A program made the translations under genes and the position numbers. Shown in pieces: positions 1 through 11,700 of a DNA stretch of 64,000 nucleotides; position 1 is the first letter of the stretch, and every line of letters starts with the position of its first letter. This DNA comes from Brachypterus glaber. Its lineage: Eukaryota > Arthropoda > Insecta > Coleoptera > Kateretidae. Location: the NCBI GenBank assembly GCA_958510825.1, contig OY294044.1, forward strand, positions 105,004,893 through 105,068,892, in the 5' to 3' direction. The notes under the pieces were generated by a model. It was not told the origin of the DNA. It saw only the letters and a list, made by a program, of their open reading frames with translations, and did no database searches.

Positions 1-798
1 AAACTCTTGAGTTTAATTCAGCACTTTGTAAAATAAAAGAAAATTAGTTGCAATGGCTTTGAATTTATAATGCTTATGATAAGTTGTTTCTGTCGAGAGA
101 GTCGAATGAGCAGGAAGGGCGAAATACACGGTGTATTTGAAATAGGGTCGGAAATTTTAACAGAATGATGTAGAATAACATTGCATCATTAAAATTTTGG
201 TTTTCGACATTATAGTATTTAATTTTTCGTCCTCGAACAGTGAAATTTCACCTTCAAATGAACTTTTCTCGAAAACGGTTAATCCTACAGTATTACAACA
301 AGAGTACCTTTTTTATGTATTTTGACCTGAGGAATCATATTTTGAAAATAAAATTGCAAAAAAGTTACACAGAAAAAAGTTTGGGACAAAAAACTGATAA
401 GGACCCCCCTTTTCGCACACCCCTGGTTTAAATAAGTACGTGAAAATTACATACAAAGATGGGCCTTATTAGGATTAATTCACGTGCAAAACCTCGTTAA
501 TATATCTCAAAGGGTTCCTGAGTTATTAAATAAAAACCGATTTTTTTAGCCAATTTCAAAGGGGCGTAGCTCCGCTGAATCCGAATCTGAGGTTTAAATT
601 TAAAAGTTAGCTCTCATTTTAATCATAACCTCAAAAAACATATCATATCATTGCGAAAAGTATGTTTTTTGAGTTTCTGTTGAAAATGGGAGCTAACTTT
701 CAAATTCCGACCTCAGATTCGGATTCAGCGGCTCAAAATACAGGGGGATTGACTAGTCAAGTTCGTCTGAGATGCAACTTTTTTAATTTTGTGTGGCT
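1..798. repeat. AGL intron: fragments of two dispersed foldback families
   Basis: Bases about 128-575 match the arms of the element at 4872-6055 (gtgtatttgaaatag, gaggttttgcacg). Bases about 575-798 match the interior of the element at 15751-16555 (gattgactagtcaagt, ctgaatccgaatctgag), which resumes after the insertion at 1849. No coding sequence of AGL is seen here. Confidence 0.7.
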
Positions 799-1135
799 GC
801 CCTGGTAGAAAAGTACATAAATCTAACTTAACATAAAATTAGATTAGTGACATTTTTATGTTTAGTCTCAAACGTTATACAAAAACGTTATAAAATATAT
901 AAATATAAATCTCACCTTAAACACTAACGTTTGACAAAAACGTTATAAAATATATAAATCTAACTTTAAAAAATAACGTTTGACAAAAACGTTATAAAAT
1001 ACATAAAACTAACGTTAGTTTCCTAACTAAATTCTAACCTTTTTCTAACCTTATTCTAACTTTAAATATTTTTTAAATTTCCATTATTAATACGTAAGCT
1101 ATAGTAGAAAATACTCATTTCAGACAGCTATGTTA

Positions 1136-1166
<31 letters not shown>

Positions 1167-1848
1167 GCAATACAGTAGACGGCATAGCCGATGAAACTGT
1201 TTCTATCTTACACATAAAATAATAATTAAACTAAATTAAATAAAACAATTAAATTAAAGTATAAGTATAATATGTGCCTAGGTTTGATAATTATTTATTA
1301 TTTCTATAATAAGTTTAAAAAAATATCCCTCAAAAGTCAAAATTATAGTAAGTCTGGCAACACTGTACTAGAAGTAGACAAAGATTTTAAGATTATGAAT
1401 GTATAAATAAATATTAACTAACTAAATATAAAGTTTTTCTGAGAGGTAAACGTATTTATCGAAGTATAACATAATATTACACGTAAAATATTTAGGGCCA
1501 CCTAAAAAGATGGCTATTTTATAAATAAATGTAACGAAATTATGTTTAAAAATATTTTGATTACTAAAATATATTAAGATTTATTTATATGAATAAATTT
1601 GTCTCCAGCTGCCATTTTATGATACAGGTAGAAATTTCCTATTTGGCCACGCCCCCTCCGAAAGTTAGAAATTAAACGTACTTATAATGTATTTCTAACT
1701 TAAAAATCTAACGTTAGATTAACGTTTGTAACTAACGTTTGATTCTAACGTTAAAAAGCGGGACATTTGCACATATTTTATAACGTACTTTTATACAGTT
1801 TTCTAACATTAGAAAAACGTTATTCTAACGTTAAATTTCTACTAGGGT
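799..1848. mobile_element. Terminal-inverted-repeat element rich in TAACGTTA words
   Basis: Ends ccctggtagaaa and tttctactaggg form inverted repeats. The interior has many AACGTT palindromes. A second copy lies at 20031-20878. This copy carries an extra segment of about 140 bp (about 1127-1268) with a (TTA)n run, absent from the other copy, so it is a later insertion. The element splits an older repeat whose halves are at 575-798 and 1849-1972. Confidence 0.7.
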
Positions 1849-2388
1849 GTGTTATCTCTGCAACTAAAGTCCGATCAAAAAAAGTTTTTTACAAAAGATT
1901 TTTACTTTTTTGAGGGGAATTAGTATTTGAGATATTTGAAAGTTTCAGGTTAAAAAAACACCCGGTATACAAAAAAATATATAGATTTATTCAGAAATAA
2001 GTTCGAGAAATTTAAGAGGTGATTCTACGTTAAAAACTATGAAAAAAGGTTCTTATAAAGGTTGGTCCGAAATAAGCCCTAAGGGAGCTACGACCTTCCA
2101 TAGGGTACATCTAAAAAGTAGTTTTTATTTAATATTTCTGGAACCCTATAAAAAAAACACCCGGTATACGTTAGAATAACGTTTTTCTAATATTAGAAAA
2201 CTGTATAAAAGTACGTAATAAAATATGTGCAATTCCCGCTTTTTAAGAATCTACGTTTAAATATAACTTTCGGAGGAGGCGTGGCCAACAAACCAATTTC
2301 TACCTGAATATCTCGGAAATGGAAATACTTATATTTTTTGAGTATAAACAAATTACTTTCTAAAAATTACTTAAAGTAATTTACTTAC
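1849..2388. repeat. AGL intron: repeat remnants
   Basis: To about 1972 this is the continuation of the family of 15751-16555 (ending aacacccggtata). The stretch 1973-2160 resembles the ends of 45857-46588 (gagccctaagggagctac type). Bases 2168-2290 are an inverted, diverged copy of the right end of 799-1848. No gene. Confidence 0.55.
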
Positions 2389-2786
2389 TTGATTATAACC
2401 ACAGATCCGGGCTTAAAATTCTTAAAACTCAACCTGGTAACATTACCATTTCCAGAATCAACCTTTTCAAAAACATCAGACTCCTTCAACTGTATATTTT
2501 CCTTCACAGAAACCTGATATTCACTTAGACCGTTTATAAATTTCGGATCTTTCACAAACCCGTCAAATTTTTCGAATTTTTTGTTGGTATGGCTTAGGGT
2601 TGCTTCCAAGACTATTTCATCCAGGTTTCCCTCGACTACTAGATGTTTGATACCCCTCTGATGCTTGTCTGCATCTACATGGGGGTAGCTGAAAGCTGTG
2701 AAAGCTACAAGGATGTAGCTCTGGTGGGTGTCTGGGCAGTGTCTGGTTACAGCGACTATGTCTTGGTCCATTTGGTCCACATAAAC
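2389..2786 (-). CDS. AGL: AGL exon, residues 1346-1477 (last in window)
   Basis: Encodes [28 protein letters not shown] and [11 protein letters not shown], the conserved beta-rich linker between the transferase and glucosidase halves. The acceptor is tttttag|gtt. The donor, atcaa|gtaagt, leaves two bases. The next exon must lie left of base 1: the 2,388 bases between are TE-like and show no AGL coding sequence. Confidence 0.92.
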
Positions 2787-5700
2787 CTAAAAAAACTAAA
2801 GTTAATTTTCTTCAAAAAACTGGTGCCCTTTTACAGTAGCTACAGTAATTCTAGGTTAAAAAAAAAACAACATTTCAAAAATATTTTTTTAGAAAACCAA
2901 AAAATTCTGTTGTTTCATACTTTTGCATAAATGGGCAAGGGCGTATATGAGGGGGGGGGGGGGTAATGGGGGGTAATTACCCCCCTATAGGCGTAGGCGC
3001 CAATTTTGTTTGCAGGGCGCCTAGTTTGGTAGAAACCGTCAAGGACACAGTTTTTTTTATTTATTTTTTTGGGCGCCGTCATTTTTTTTGTAGGGGCGCC
3101 ACGTTTGGTAGAAACCGTCAGGGACAAAGATTTTTTTCTTGATGGCATTTTTTGGGGGGCAATTTTTTTTGTAGGCGCACAAAGCTTTATTTTAGGGTGT
3201 TTTTTATTTTTCTTGGGGCGCCAAATTTGAGGCCGGCCCTGGGTATTACCCCCCCCCCCCCCATAGACGAAAAAGATCTGGGCCAAAAACGGCTTATTTT
3301 TAACATTGTTCTTTAAAGTCTTTAACACAAAGTCGAGTTATCGTTGTCACAAATATCTCGGACAGACATCTTATTTGGAAATAAAACGTCGAGAAACGTA
3401 AAAGCAACAAAAAAAGCTTCAGTTTTTTATTCTAGGTAACGCAAGACTTGGGAAAAATAAAAAATAAAAACCAAAAATTTGTAGACAGACTGCTTACTCT
3501 GAGATTTCTGTACTGACTTTTGAGATTTTTGAAATTTCGGACTAGATCTTTGTAAAGAAGAATTTAGGTGCTTTTTTGGAAATTTCAAAAAAACTTTCCA
3601 AAGATTTTCCAAAATTTGTACACTGACTTTCTTCATTTAGTTCAAGCAAATTAGACGAAAAAACGACGAATAGAAGAAATAATTTATAAAGTTTTGAAAT
3701 TTTGGTTGTGAACCCAAATACAGATCCGAAAAGTTCTCACCCCTTTTTCTAAAAAAAAAAAATCACCCCCAAACGTGACCTCATGACGCTTTTCTGCATT
3801 TTTCTCGAAAGCCGTTACTCCGACGAGAAAATTTTTTTATTATATTTTCCATTAAATTCTGCATAAAATTTGTCCTATAAAGTTTTTGCGTATCTCCCAC
3901 CCAACGCTCATAAATGGCGTTGGAAAATAAGCATATTTCTCAGCGCAAAGACAAAAACACTATCCCACAAAATGAAATTTTTGAAGAATACCGAGAAGCA
4001 TACTTTTTTTCTTAAAGCATTTTTTCTCCTGATTTTGAATCTTTTTTCAGATTTGGGCTACGACCCCACAGTTTTTATATACAGGGTGTTTTAGAAAAAA
4101 AAAACACATTTTTTAAATGACTGTAGATTTTGCTTTTATGAATATTTTTTAATCAAATTCAGGTCACTTAAAAAACAAGGATATGCTTTTAAGACGTTAG
4201 AAGTTTTTCTTTAATAAAGACCTCCATTTTTTTTCTACAGTGAAAAAAAATTTTTTTGTTGTCAAATTTTCAAATAATAGGTTTTTTAAACGAAATTTTT
4301 TTTTTCACTACAACAAAAAATAGAGGTCGATATTTAAAAAAATCTTCCAACGTCTGTGGGGTCATAGCCCAAATCTGAAAAAAGATTCAGAATCAGGAGA
4401 AAAAATTCAGTAAGATAGGTTATGTCAGAAAAAAAGTATGCTTTTCGGTATGCTTCAAAAATTTCATTTTGTGGGATAGTGTTTTTGTCTTCGCGCTGAG
4501 AAATATGCTTATTTTCGAATGTCATTTATGAGCGTTGGGTGGGAGATACGCAAAAACTTTATAGGACAAATTTTATGCAGAATTTAGTGGAGAATATAAT
4601 AAATCCTTCAACATTTTCTCGTCGAAGTAACGGCTTACGAGAAAAATGAGGAAAAGCGTAATGAGGTCACGTTTGGGGGTGTTTTTTCAGCAAGGGGTGA
4701 GAACTTTTTGGATCTGTATTTGGATTCCTACTGGGAGTTCACAACCAAAATTTCAAAACTTTATAAATTATTTCTTCTAAAAAGTCTGATTTTTTTCAAC
4801 TAATTGGTTCATCATTCGTTAAAAAAGTCATATAAAAAAACTGTTGTGAACAAAAGAATGCTTAAGGTTATATATACAGGGTGTATTTGAAATAGCGTAG
4901 GAAATTTTAACAGGTGATTCTACATGATAAAATATGACAAAAAGTTCCTATAAACATATGTCTAAAAATGCGTCATAAGGGAGCTACGCCCCTTTGAAAT
5001 TGGCTAAAAAAATCGGTTTTTATTTAATAACTCAGGAACCCTTTGAGATATATTAACGAGGTTTTGCACGTGAATTAATCCTAATAAGGCTCATCTTTGT
5101 ATGTCATTTTCACGTACTTATTTAAACCAGGGGTGTGCGAAACGGGGGGGCCTTATCAGTTTTTTGTCCCAAACTTTTTTCTGTGTAACTTTTTTGCAAT
5201 TTTATTTTTGAAATATGATTCCTCAGGTCAAAATACATAAAAAAGGTACTCTTGTTGTAATACTGTAGGATTAACCGTTTTCGAGAAAAGTTAATTTGAA
5301 GGTGAAATTTCACGATTCGAGGACGAAAAATTAAATACTAAAATGTCGAAAACCAAAATTTTAATGATGCAATGTTATTCTACATCAAAAACTAAGAAAA
5401 AAAGTCTCCGTACATGTAGGTCGAAAAAACGCTTTTAAAGCTACCATAGCCCTTTAAAAATGGTGCATATTTAGGAGACCATAGCTCCATTAGGATTCAT
5501 TTTTGGAAGTACCTGTATATGAGTTTTTTTTCTTAGTTTTTAATGTACATTCGCCCTGCATCATTAAAATTTTGGTTTTAAACATTTTAGTATTTAATTT
5601 TTCGTCCTCGAACCGTGGAATTTCACCTTCAAATTAATTTTTCTCGAAAACGGTTAATCCTACAGTATTACAACAAGAGTACCTTTTTTATGTATTTTGA

Positions 5701-8700
5701 CCTGAGGAATCATATTTCAAAAATAAAATTGCAAAAAAGTTACACAGAAAAAAGTTCGGGACAAAAAACTGATAACACACCCCCGTTTCGCACACCCCTG
5801 GTTGAAATAAGTACATGAAAATAACACATAAAAACGGGTCTCGGTAGGATTAGTTGACGTGCAAAACCTCGTTGATATATCTCAAAGGGTTACTGAGTTA
5901 TTAAATAAAAACTGATTTTTTTAGCCACTTTCAAAGGGACGTAGCTCCCTTATGACGCATTTTTAGACATATGTTTATAGGAACTTTTTGTCATATTTTA
6001 TGATGTAGAATCATCTGTTAAAATTTCCGACGCTATTTCAAATACACCGTGTATATATATATATTTTTTTTTTTTTGAAAAATTCAAAAAAAAATTTAGA
6101 TTTTTTTTTAGTCAATTTTTGTGTTGTTATTGATTTTAAAAATTGCCTACCTGATTAAATCCATTCTTTCCCAATTTAAAGTGTAAAGCATTAATGGCTC
6201 TTTTCGCTGCAATAATTCCCGATTTTTTGGTCACAAACTTCTTATTTCCATCAGCCGTCTTTTCGTCATCGGACCACTCTGTATACTCCCTCATTTCGTC
6301 AACCACGTGAATATGATGCGGCACGAGTTCATCATAGCCCCTAAATTATCAAACAATAACAAATTATTAAATTTATTAGGATTTTGTACTTTAACCCTAT
6401 ATTGCACCTTGTTCCCATTTGAAAACACTGAACATTAAGACTCCTGAATTCTTTAATAATCAAATACAGACTTTATGGGCACCCAGTTTGGACTTGGGAA
6501 CACTGCCCAAGTAACACAAGTAGCTTTAAAGTGTCTCTAACTACGTATCCGTTGTCAAATTAAAGCTAACTGGGCTGTAACAGCTTTCTGTAAACGAGAT
6601 TTGAAGTGGTTTTAGCGATAGCATTTGGACAGTTTAGGAGAGTCTTTATATGGTTGCTATGAAGATTTAACGTAAGCTGGAATATCGATTTTACAAACAT
6701 TCTAAAGATATATAACAGCTATATTCTGTATTGCTGCCAACATAAAACGATAAAAATACACAAATTTTTTATTACAAATTTTTAGGAATTCAATAATATA
6801 ATATTGTCATAAGCTTTACTCTGTTCTCTGTTCACGAAATATCTTTGTTCACTTTTGAGATTAGCTAGAGTTGAATTTTTGTTAGTGTGTTGGTTTTGTT
6901 CAAAAACGTGTTCAAAAATGAGTTCTGAAAAATTCTAAAAATTGTTTTGTTGATTACCACATAATTTGTGAGCACATATATGTTATTTTTAGTTTGTATT
7001 CGTTTATGTTCTTTATGTGCTCACTATTCTCAGATGGGTTTGAAAAAAAATGTGTAAAAATATTTGAAATTAAAGTTTTTTTTTATATTTTTTATGAATT
7101 ATGTAAGTCAAAAGACGTATCTTAATTTTTTTGTATCAAAATAAAATATGTGCAATATAGGGTTGAATTAAAAAATATTCATATAACCAAACTCTGACAA
7201 TTTTCTAAGTTTGGCCCCTGTAGCTCTTTTGCTTTTGGGGGATTTTTTTTTAATTGGTAGGAATTACGTTTTTTATGTCTTTTTTTTTTAAACATTAAGT
7301 TAATCGGAATCTTCCACCCCCATATTTTTTTTATTTTTGGAGGGATTCCTTTCAATTTCAATAGGCTTGTTGTCTTTAACAAGATTGATTTGTCCTCAAG
7401 TTTGAAGTCGAACGGATTATTCTTTCATGAGTTATCGTGCAGACCCCAATATCTTAAAATTAATTAATTGTCTATAACATTTTTTAAGCATCTTTCATTT
7501 ATTTGATAAATAAAAGTCCAATAATAATGAACCTAATTTTAATCGAAAAACGCTAAAAATAGGAGTTTTACCCCATTCTTACACCTTTACCCCTAATCGT
7601 TTACCTAATCAGCTCTTCAAAATATGATAAGAAACAACCCTAGTAACATTGACCTTGGACAAGCTTCTTGACAAGAGTACTTGACAAAGTTCTTTGCAAA
7701 GAACTGGACAATTCTTGAGCAAGAGAATTAATCAAGATTCTGTATCCAGACTTGGGAAGGACTTTAGTTAGCAAGATTCTGGAAGCAGAGTATTTAGCAA
7801 TACTTTGTCAAGTCTGTTTGTCAAGTCTGTAGCAAGCAATTTGACAAGATTCTTGGTCAAGAATCTTGACCTACCCTAACAAGTACGATTTGATCATGAT
7901 AGAGATCGCTTTTTGATTTCTTGTCAATTTTGTTTGCTACATTCTTGCTCAAGACTTGTCCAAGAATCTTGACGAAGTATCTGTAGCAATTGACAATTCT
8001 TGAGCAAGAATCTGTCGACAGTATCTTGCGCCAGAATTGTCAAAATGTGGATGCAGTTACTTGATCAAGAATCTTGAGCCAGACTTGCTCAAGACTTAAC
8101 AAAAATTACTACTAGGGGATACCCTATAAAAAATGTCATATTGAAACGTATTGAAACAGATAGAGACGACTCCAAATACGAATTGAAAAGTAATTTTTAA
8201 TACGTATTTGGAATCGTCTGAATGTGTTTTAATACGTTTCAATACGACATTTTTTACAGAGTGTGCAAAAAACTGTCTGTCAATATATTTTCTAGAAATT
8301 GAGTTATCGAGTTTACAGATAGATAGACAGAATAACAGAAGACGCAATTTTTTTTTATTGATTTCGTCTTAAACGTCGAGAAATTTAAAAAATAGACGGT
8401 AAAAAATTTTGACTTGGCGATGATTTTAATACATCGTCACTTTAAGCAGTACCAAGTGCCGATGTAAAAGTCCAAACGAAATCTTAATCGGTCCAACGTT
8501 GGAAATAGATGTCGGACCTAAATCGATAGGAAACCTCGGGAGATGGTCTTCCGATGATGATTATCCGACCATCAAGCGACGTCGGCCCGACGTTGTAAAC
8601 AAAAATTTCACGTCGGTCCTACGTTTTGCCGACTTTAGCTGGCGATGATCACTTACCGACGTTTAACCGTCGGCGTTGACACTGAAAACGATAATTACAA

Positions 8701-11700
8701 AATTCTACGTCGGTCCTACGTTTTGCCGACGTTAAATAGCCGATCGAGTGTGTCAGATACGACAGGATCAGGTTGCAAGTTTTTGAAACTCAAAGACTCA
8801 ACCAAGAGGAACTAAGAGATCTACCCTGGGCCAATATCCTGACCTTTATTGAAAGGACGGGCAGGTTCAAGGAGGACTCAAATTAGTAAATGGCTGGGAT
8901 TGCCTGGGGTGACAAAAAGGACCAGAAATGGCCTAGTTCTCCGGCTTTGGCCAACCCAAAAATTTACTACTACTACTACTACCTAGCCGATCATGAGTTG
9001 CCTACGTTTATCCGATAATCGGCCAACGATTATGCGTTTGCTGGGTATTAATAGAATACCTGTTTGATCCACTGGCACAGCAGGCCATATTAACCAGGGC
9101 CGTACTGGGCAAAAGGTCGAAAACGGACCGTTTTTCCACAGGTGATGGGTTATCATGGGTTTGGTCCAAAAAGAGGGCGTGTGCGATGCTCGGGACCAAT
9201 GGGCGCACGCTGGGTTGGTAGAATGAACCCACTGGGACGCCTCCGTAGCGGTAGACCAATCGGCCTTCTTCATGGGAGTCCCAGGCCGACATTGCTTCGC
9301 GGATTAGAGATGTGATACCCAAGCTGAAAAGAAAATAATATATTTATTGCATAACTAGTGCAAAAATGGTCGCTTTCTAATACACAGTGAGATTTTCAAA
9401 ATGAATACATTCCATAATTCAGAAAATAATATTTTTCTTCAAGCGTACTAAAATGTTCATATTTTATAATTGAACACACTAGTTAGAAGTGGTCTATTTT
9501 TTACAGTAACAAAATGAGTTCACTGTTGTACGCCGTAAAAAAAAGTTAGTTGTCAAAACCACCACTGGCGGCAGCACTCTTTGACTTTGATGACAGCCGT
9601 ACTTCAAACTTGTTTGTTTATTACGTAAACAGGTGGTTGACTCGAGATTCTGTGCAAAAACCTTGTGTGAAATTGATTAAAAATGATTGAAGAGGAATAT
9701 ATGGTTTATACACCTACAAATCTCTCCGAAATTGCAAATGCTACATTAGACAAGTTACCATCGAAATCGCGAAAAGTGTACGATTTAGCCTACGAAAAAA
9801 GTTTAAAATAAGCTAAGGAATGTTTAAGTTTATTTCGAAAGGGTTTAATTGGCCTATTTTAATTAAAAAAAACATACTTTATTACTGAATAAATTAAATT
9901 CAAAAATTAATATTTAAAATATATATATATAGGATGCTTGAAGAAAAAATAGTATGTTTCACTCAGAGGAAAAGTGCTTTTTTTTACTCGTCTGTAGTTT
10001 CCGTGGTCCGTAAATTCTACAGACTAGTAAAAAAAAGCTTCACTTTTTCTCTTAGTAAAACAATATACTATTTTTCAAAAAAAAAATCCTGACAGGTTAT
10101 TTTCAATTTTTCCAAAAAAAAAAAAATTGTCTTTGAACCCAAGTCCGATCTAAATATCTTGTTTCGTTGACGAATTATAAAAAACCGTAAAAAAGAACTG
10201 AAAAATTATCCTTGATTTTTAAAAATATTTTTCCCGTTATTATCACGTCAAAAACCAAGCGAAAAACGAAAAATTATTTTTTTTGCCAAAAAATTAAGAT
10301 TTTTTTTTGAAAAACGAATAATTTTTGAAAAAAAAAATGAGTTTTTTCATTTTTAAAAAAAGTTTAACCCCCATGACTTTTTTGTTTTTGGGGGGATTAT
10401 TTTCAAAAACAATAGGGATCCTCCCCTAATAGAACTTTAGATGTTTTAATTTTTCCTGAAAATTTCAAGTAGATCGGATTATTCGTTCTTGAGTGATCGT
10501 GTCTACCAAAATCGTGACATTAGACAGACAGACAGACGGACAAAAAAAAAGGTTTTTTTATCTTTTCATGAAACAAATTTATATCCAAGAATTTTTTGTC
10601 TAGGACGATTTTTAAATTTTTTTGAAAATTCCAAACTACCGTATAATACTATTCTAGCGCAGGCGCTGTGAATAGTATAATAAGTAATTATAAAAAAGAA
10701 AGCTTATAAAATTTTCTCCAAAATACTTTTTTAATTTTGTTTTATCTTGCTTAGTTTTTGAGAAAATGGTAAAAAATTGTCCGATATCTTGATAGTCCAG
10801 ATAGATAAATGTAAACTGCAATAAATGTACACGGGCTAATATTTTAAAGGGTAGTAGTGGATGGTAACAGAGCACTCCTGTTAGTTTTTCACCGGGTGAT
10901 TTGCTTAAGGGGTGTCCGCTATCTTGAATTTTACGGGTGAGTTGCTTAATATGCATCTTACTATACACTCCGATGAACAATTTGGCTGAAAAACCGAAAA
11001 AAAAAACAATTTTACCCCCAACATGGTCATATTTGAATATTTATAACTCGATTGTTGGACTTTGATTTTAAGGTACACATTTGGATTTCGAGTTTTGGAA
11101 AACCCTGTATACTCATTTTTAGAAAACCCTGTATTAGGGTGGATCAAAAAAACCGACTATTTTTTTTACTTTATACTCTGAAAAATCGGTTGCTAGACAC
11201 CTCTAGAAAATTCTCACCAAATATGAGCTCTTAATTTTGATAAAGAGGTTCTCCGCTTTACAATTTTCCATTTTTTTCTCAGTATTAGAAACAAAAATTC
11301 ATATCTCTTTGACAAATGTTCGTTAAAAAGTATCTCTCCTCATATTCTTGTAGGAAATCGAACGCTCTACAAAAAAGGCCTCTTACAATTTTTTCGTAAA
11401 CCTCACCGTTTAAAAGATATCAAAGGTTAAAGTTTGATTATTTTAAGAGACATTTCTGTTTTGCTTATGAATTTTATAACTCGCTTACGAAAAATTGTTA
11501 TGAATTGAGCAATTCATAGTTTTGTAGTAAATTAACTGCTCTACAAGAATGGTCTCTTATGATTTGTCGATTAAATTAAGCGTTTAAAAGATATTCATCG
11601 TCACACTTCAATGCTCACTAATTTTAATAGTTTTTGATGAATAATTCGAAAAATTTCAATTTAATTTATGAGTTTCACGAAAATTTATACAAATTTGAGT

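Larger units (their letters stand above)
7540..8466 (+). repeat. Interrupted degenerate copy of the ACATCGGCACT-hairpin family
   Basis: Bases 7540-7637 (cgctaaaaataggagttttac, aatcgtttacc) and 8262-8466 (gttatcgagtttacag, gtgccgatgt) are the two halves of one copy. Between them sit two later insertions, 7638-8117 and about 8118-8262. Confidence 0.65.

Noticed and set aside
2643..2930. 95-codon plus ORF
   Set aside because: Antisense of an AGL exon running into its intron.
5122..5818. Mirror-image 63-67-codon ORFs on both strands
   Set aside because: They are the two arms of one palindromic element, so one strand's frame necessarily repeats on the other.
8983..9273. 96-codon minus ORF overlapping an AGL exon
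   Set aside because: Alternative frame of the conserved AGL exon; the other frame carries the family motifs.
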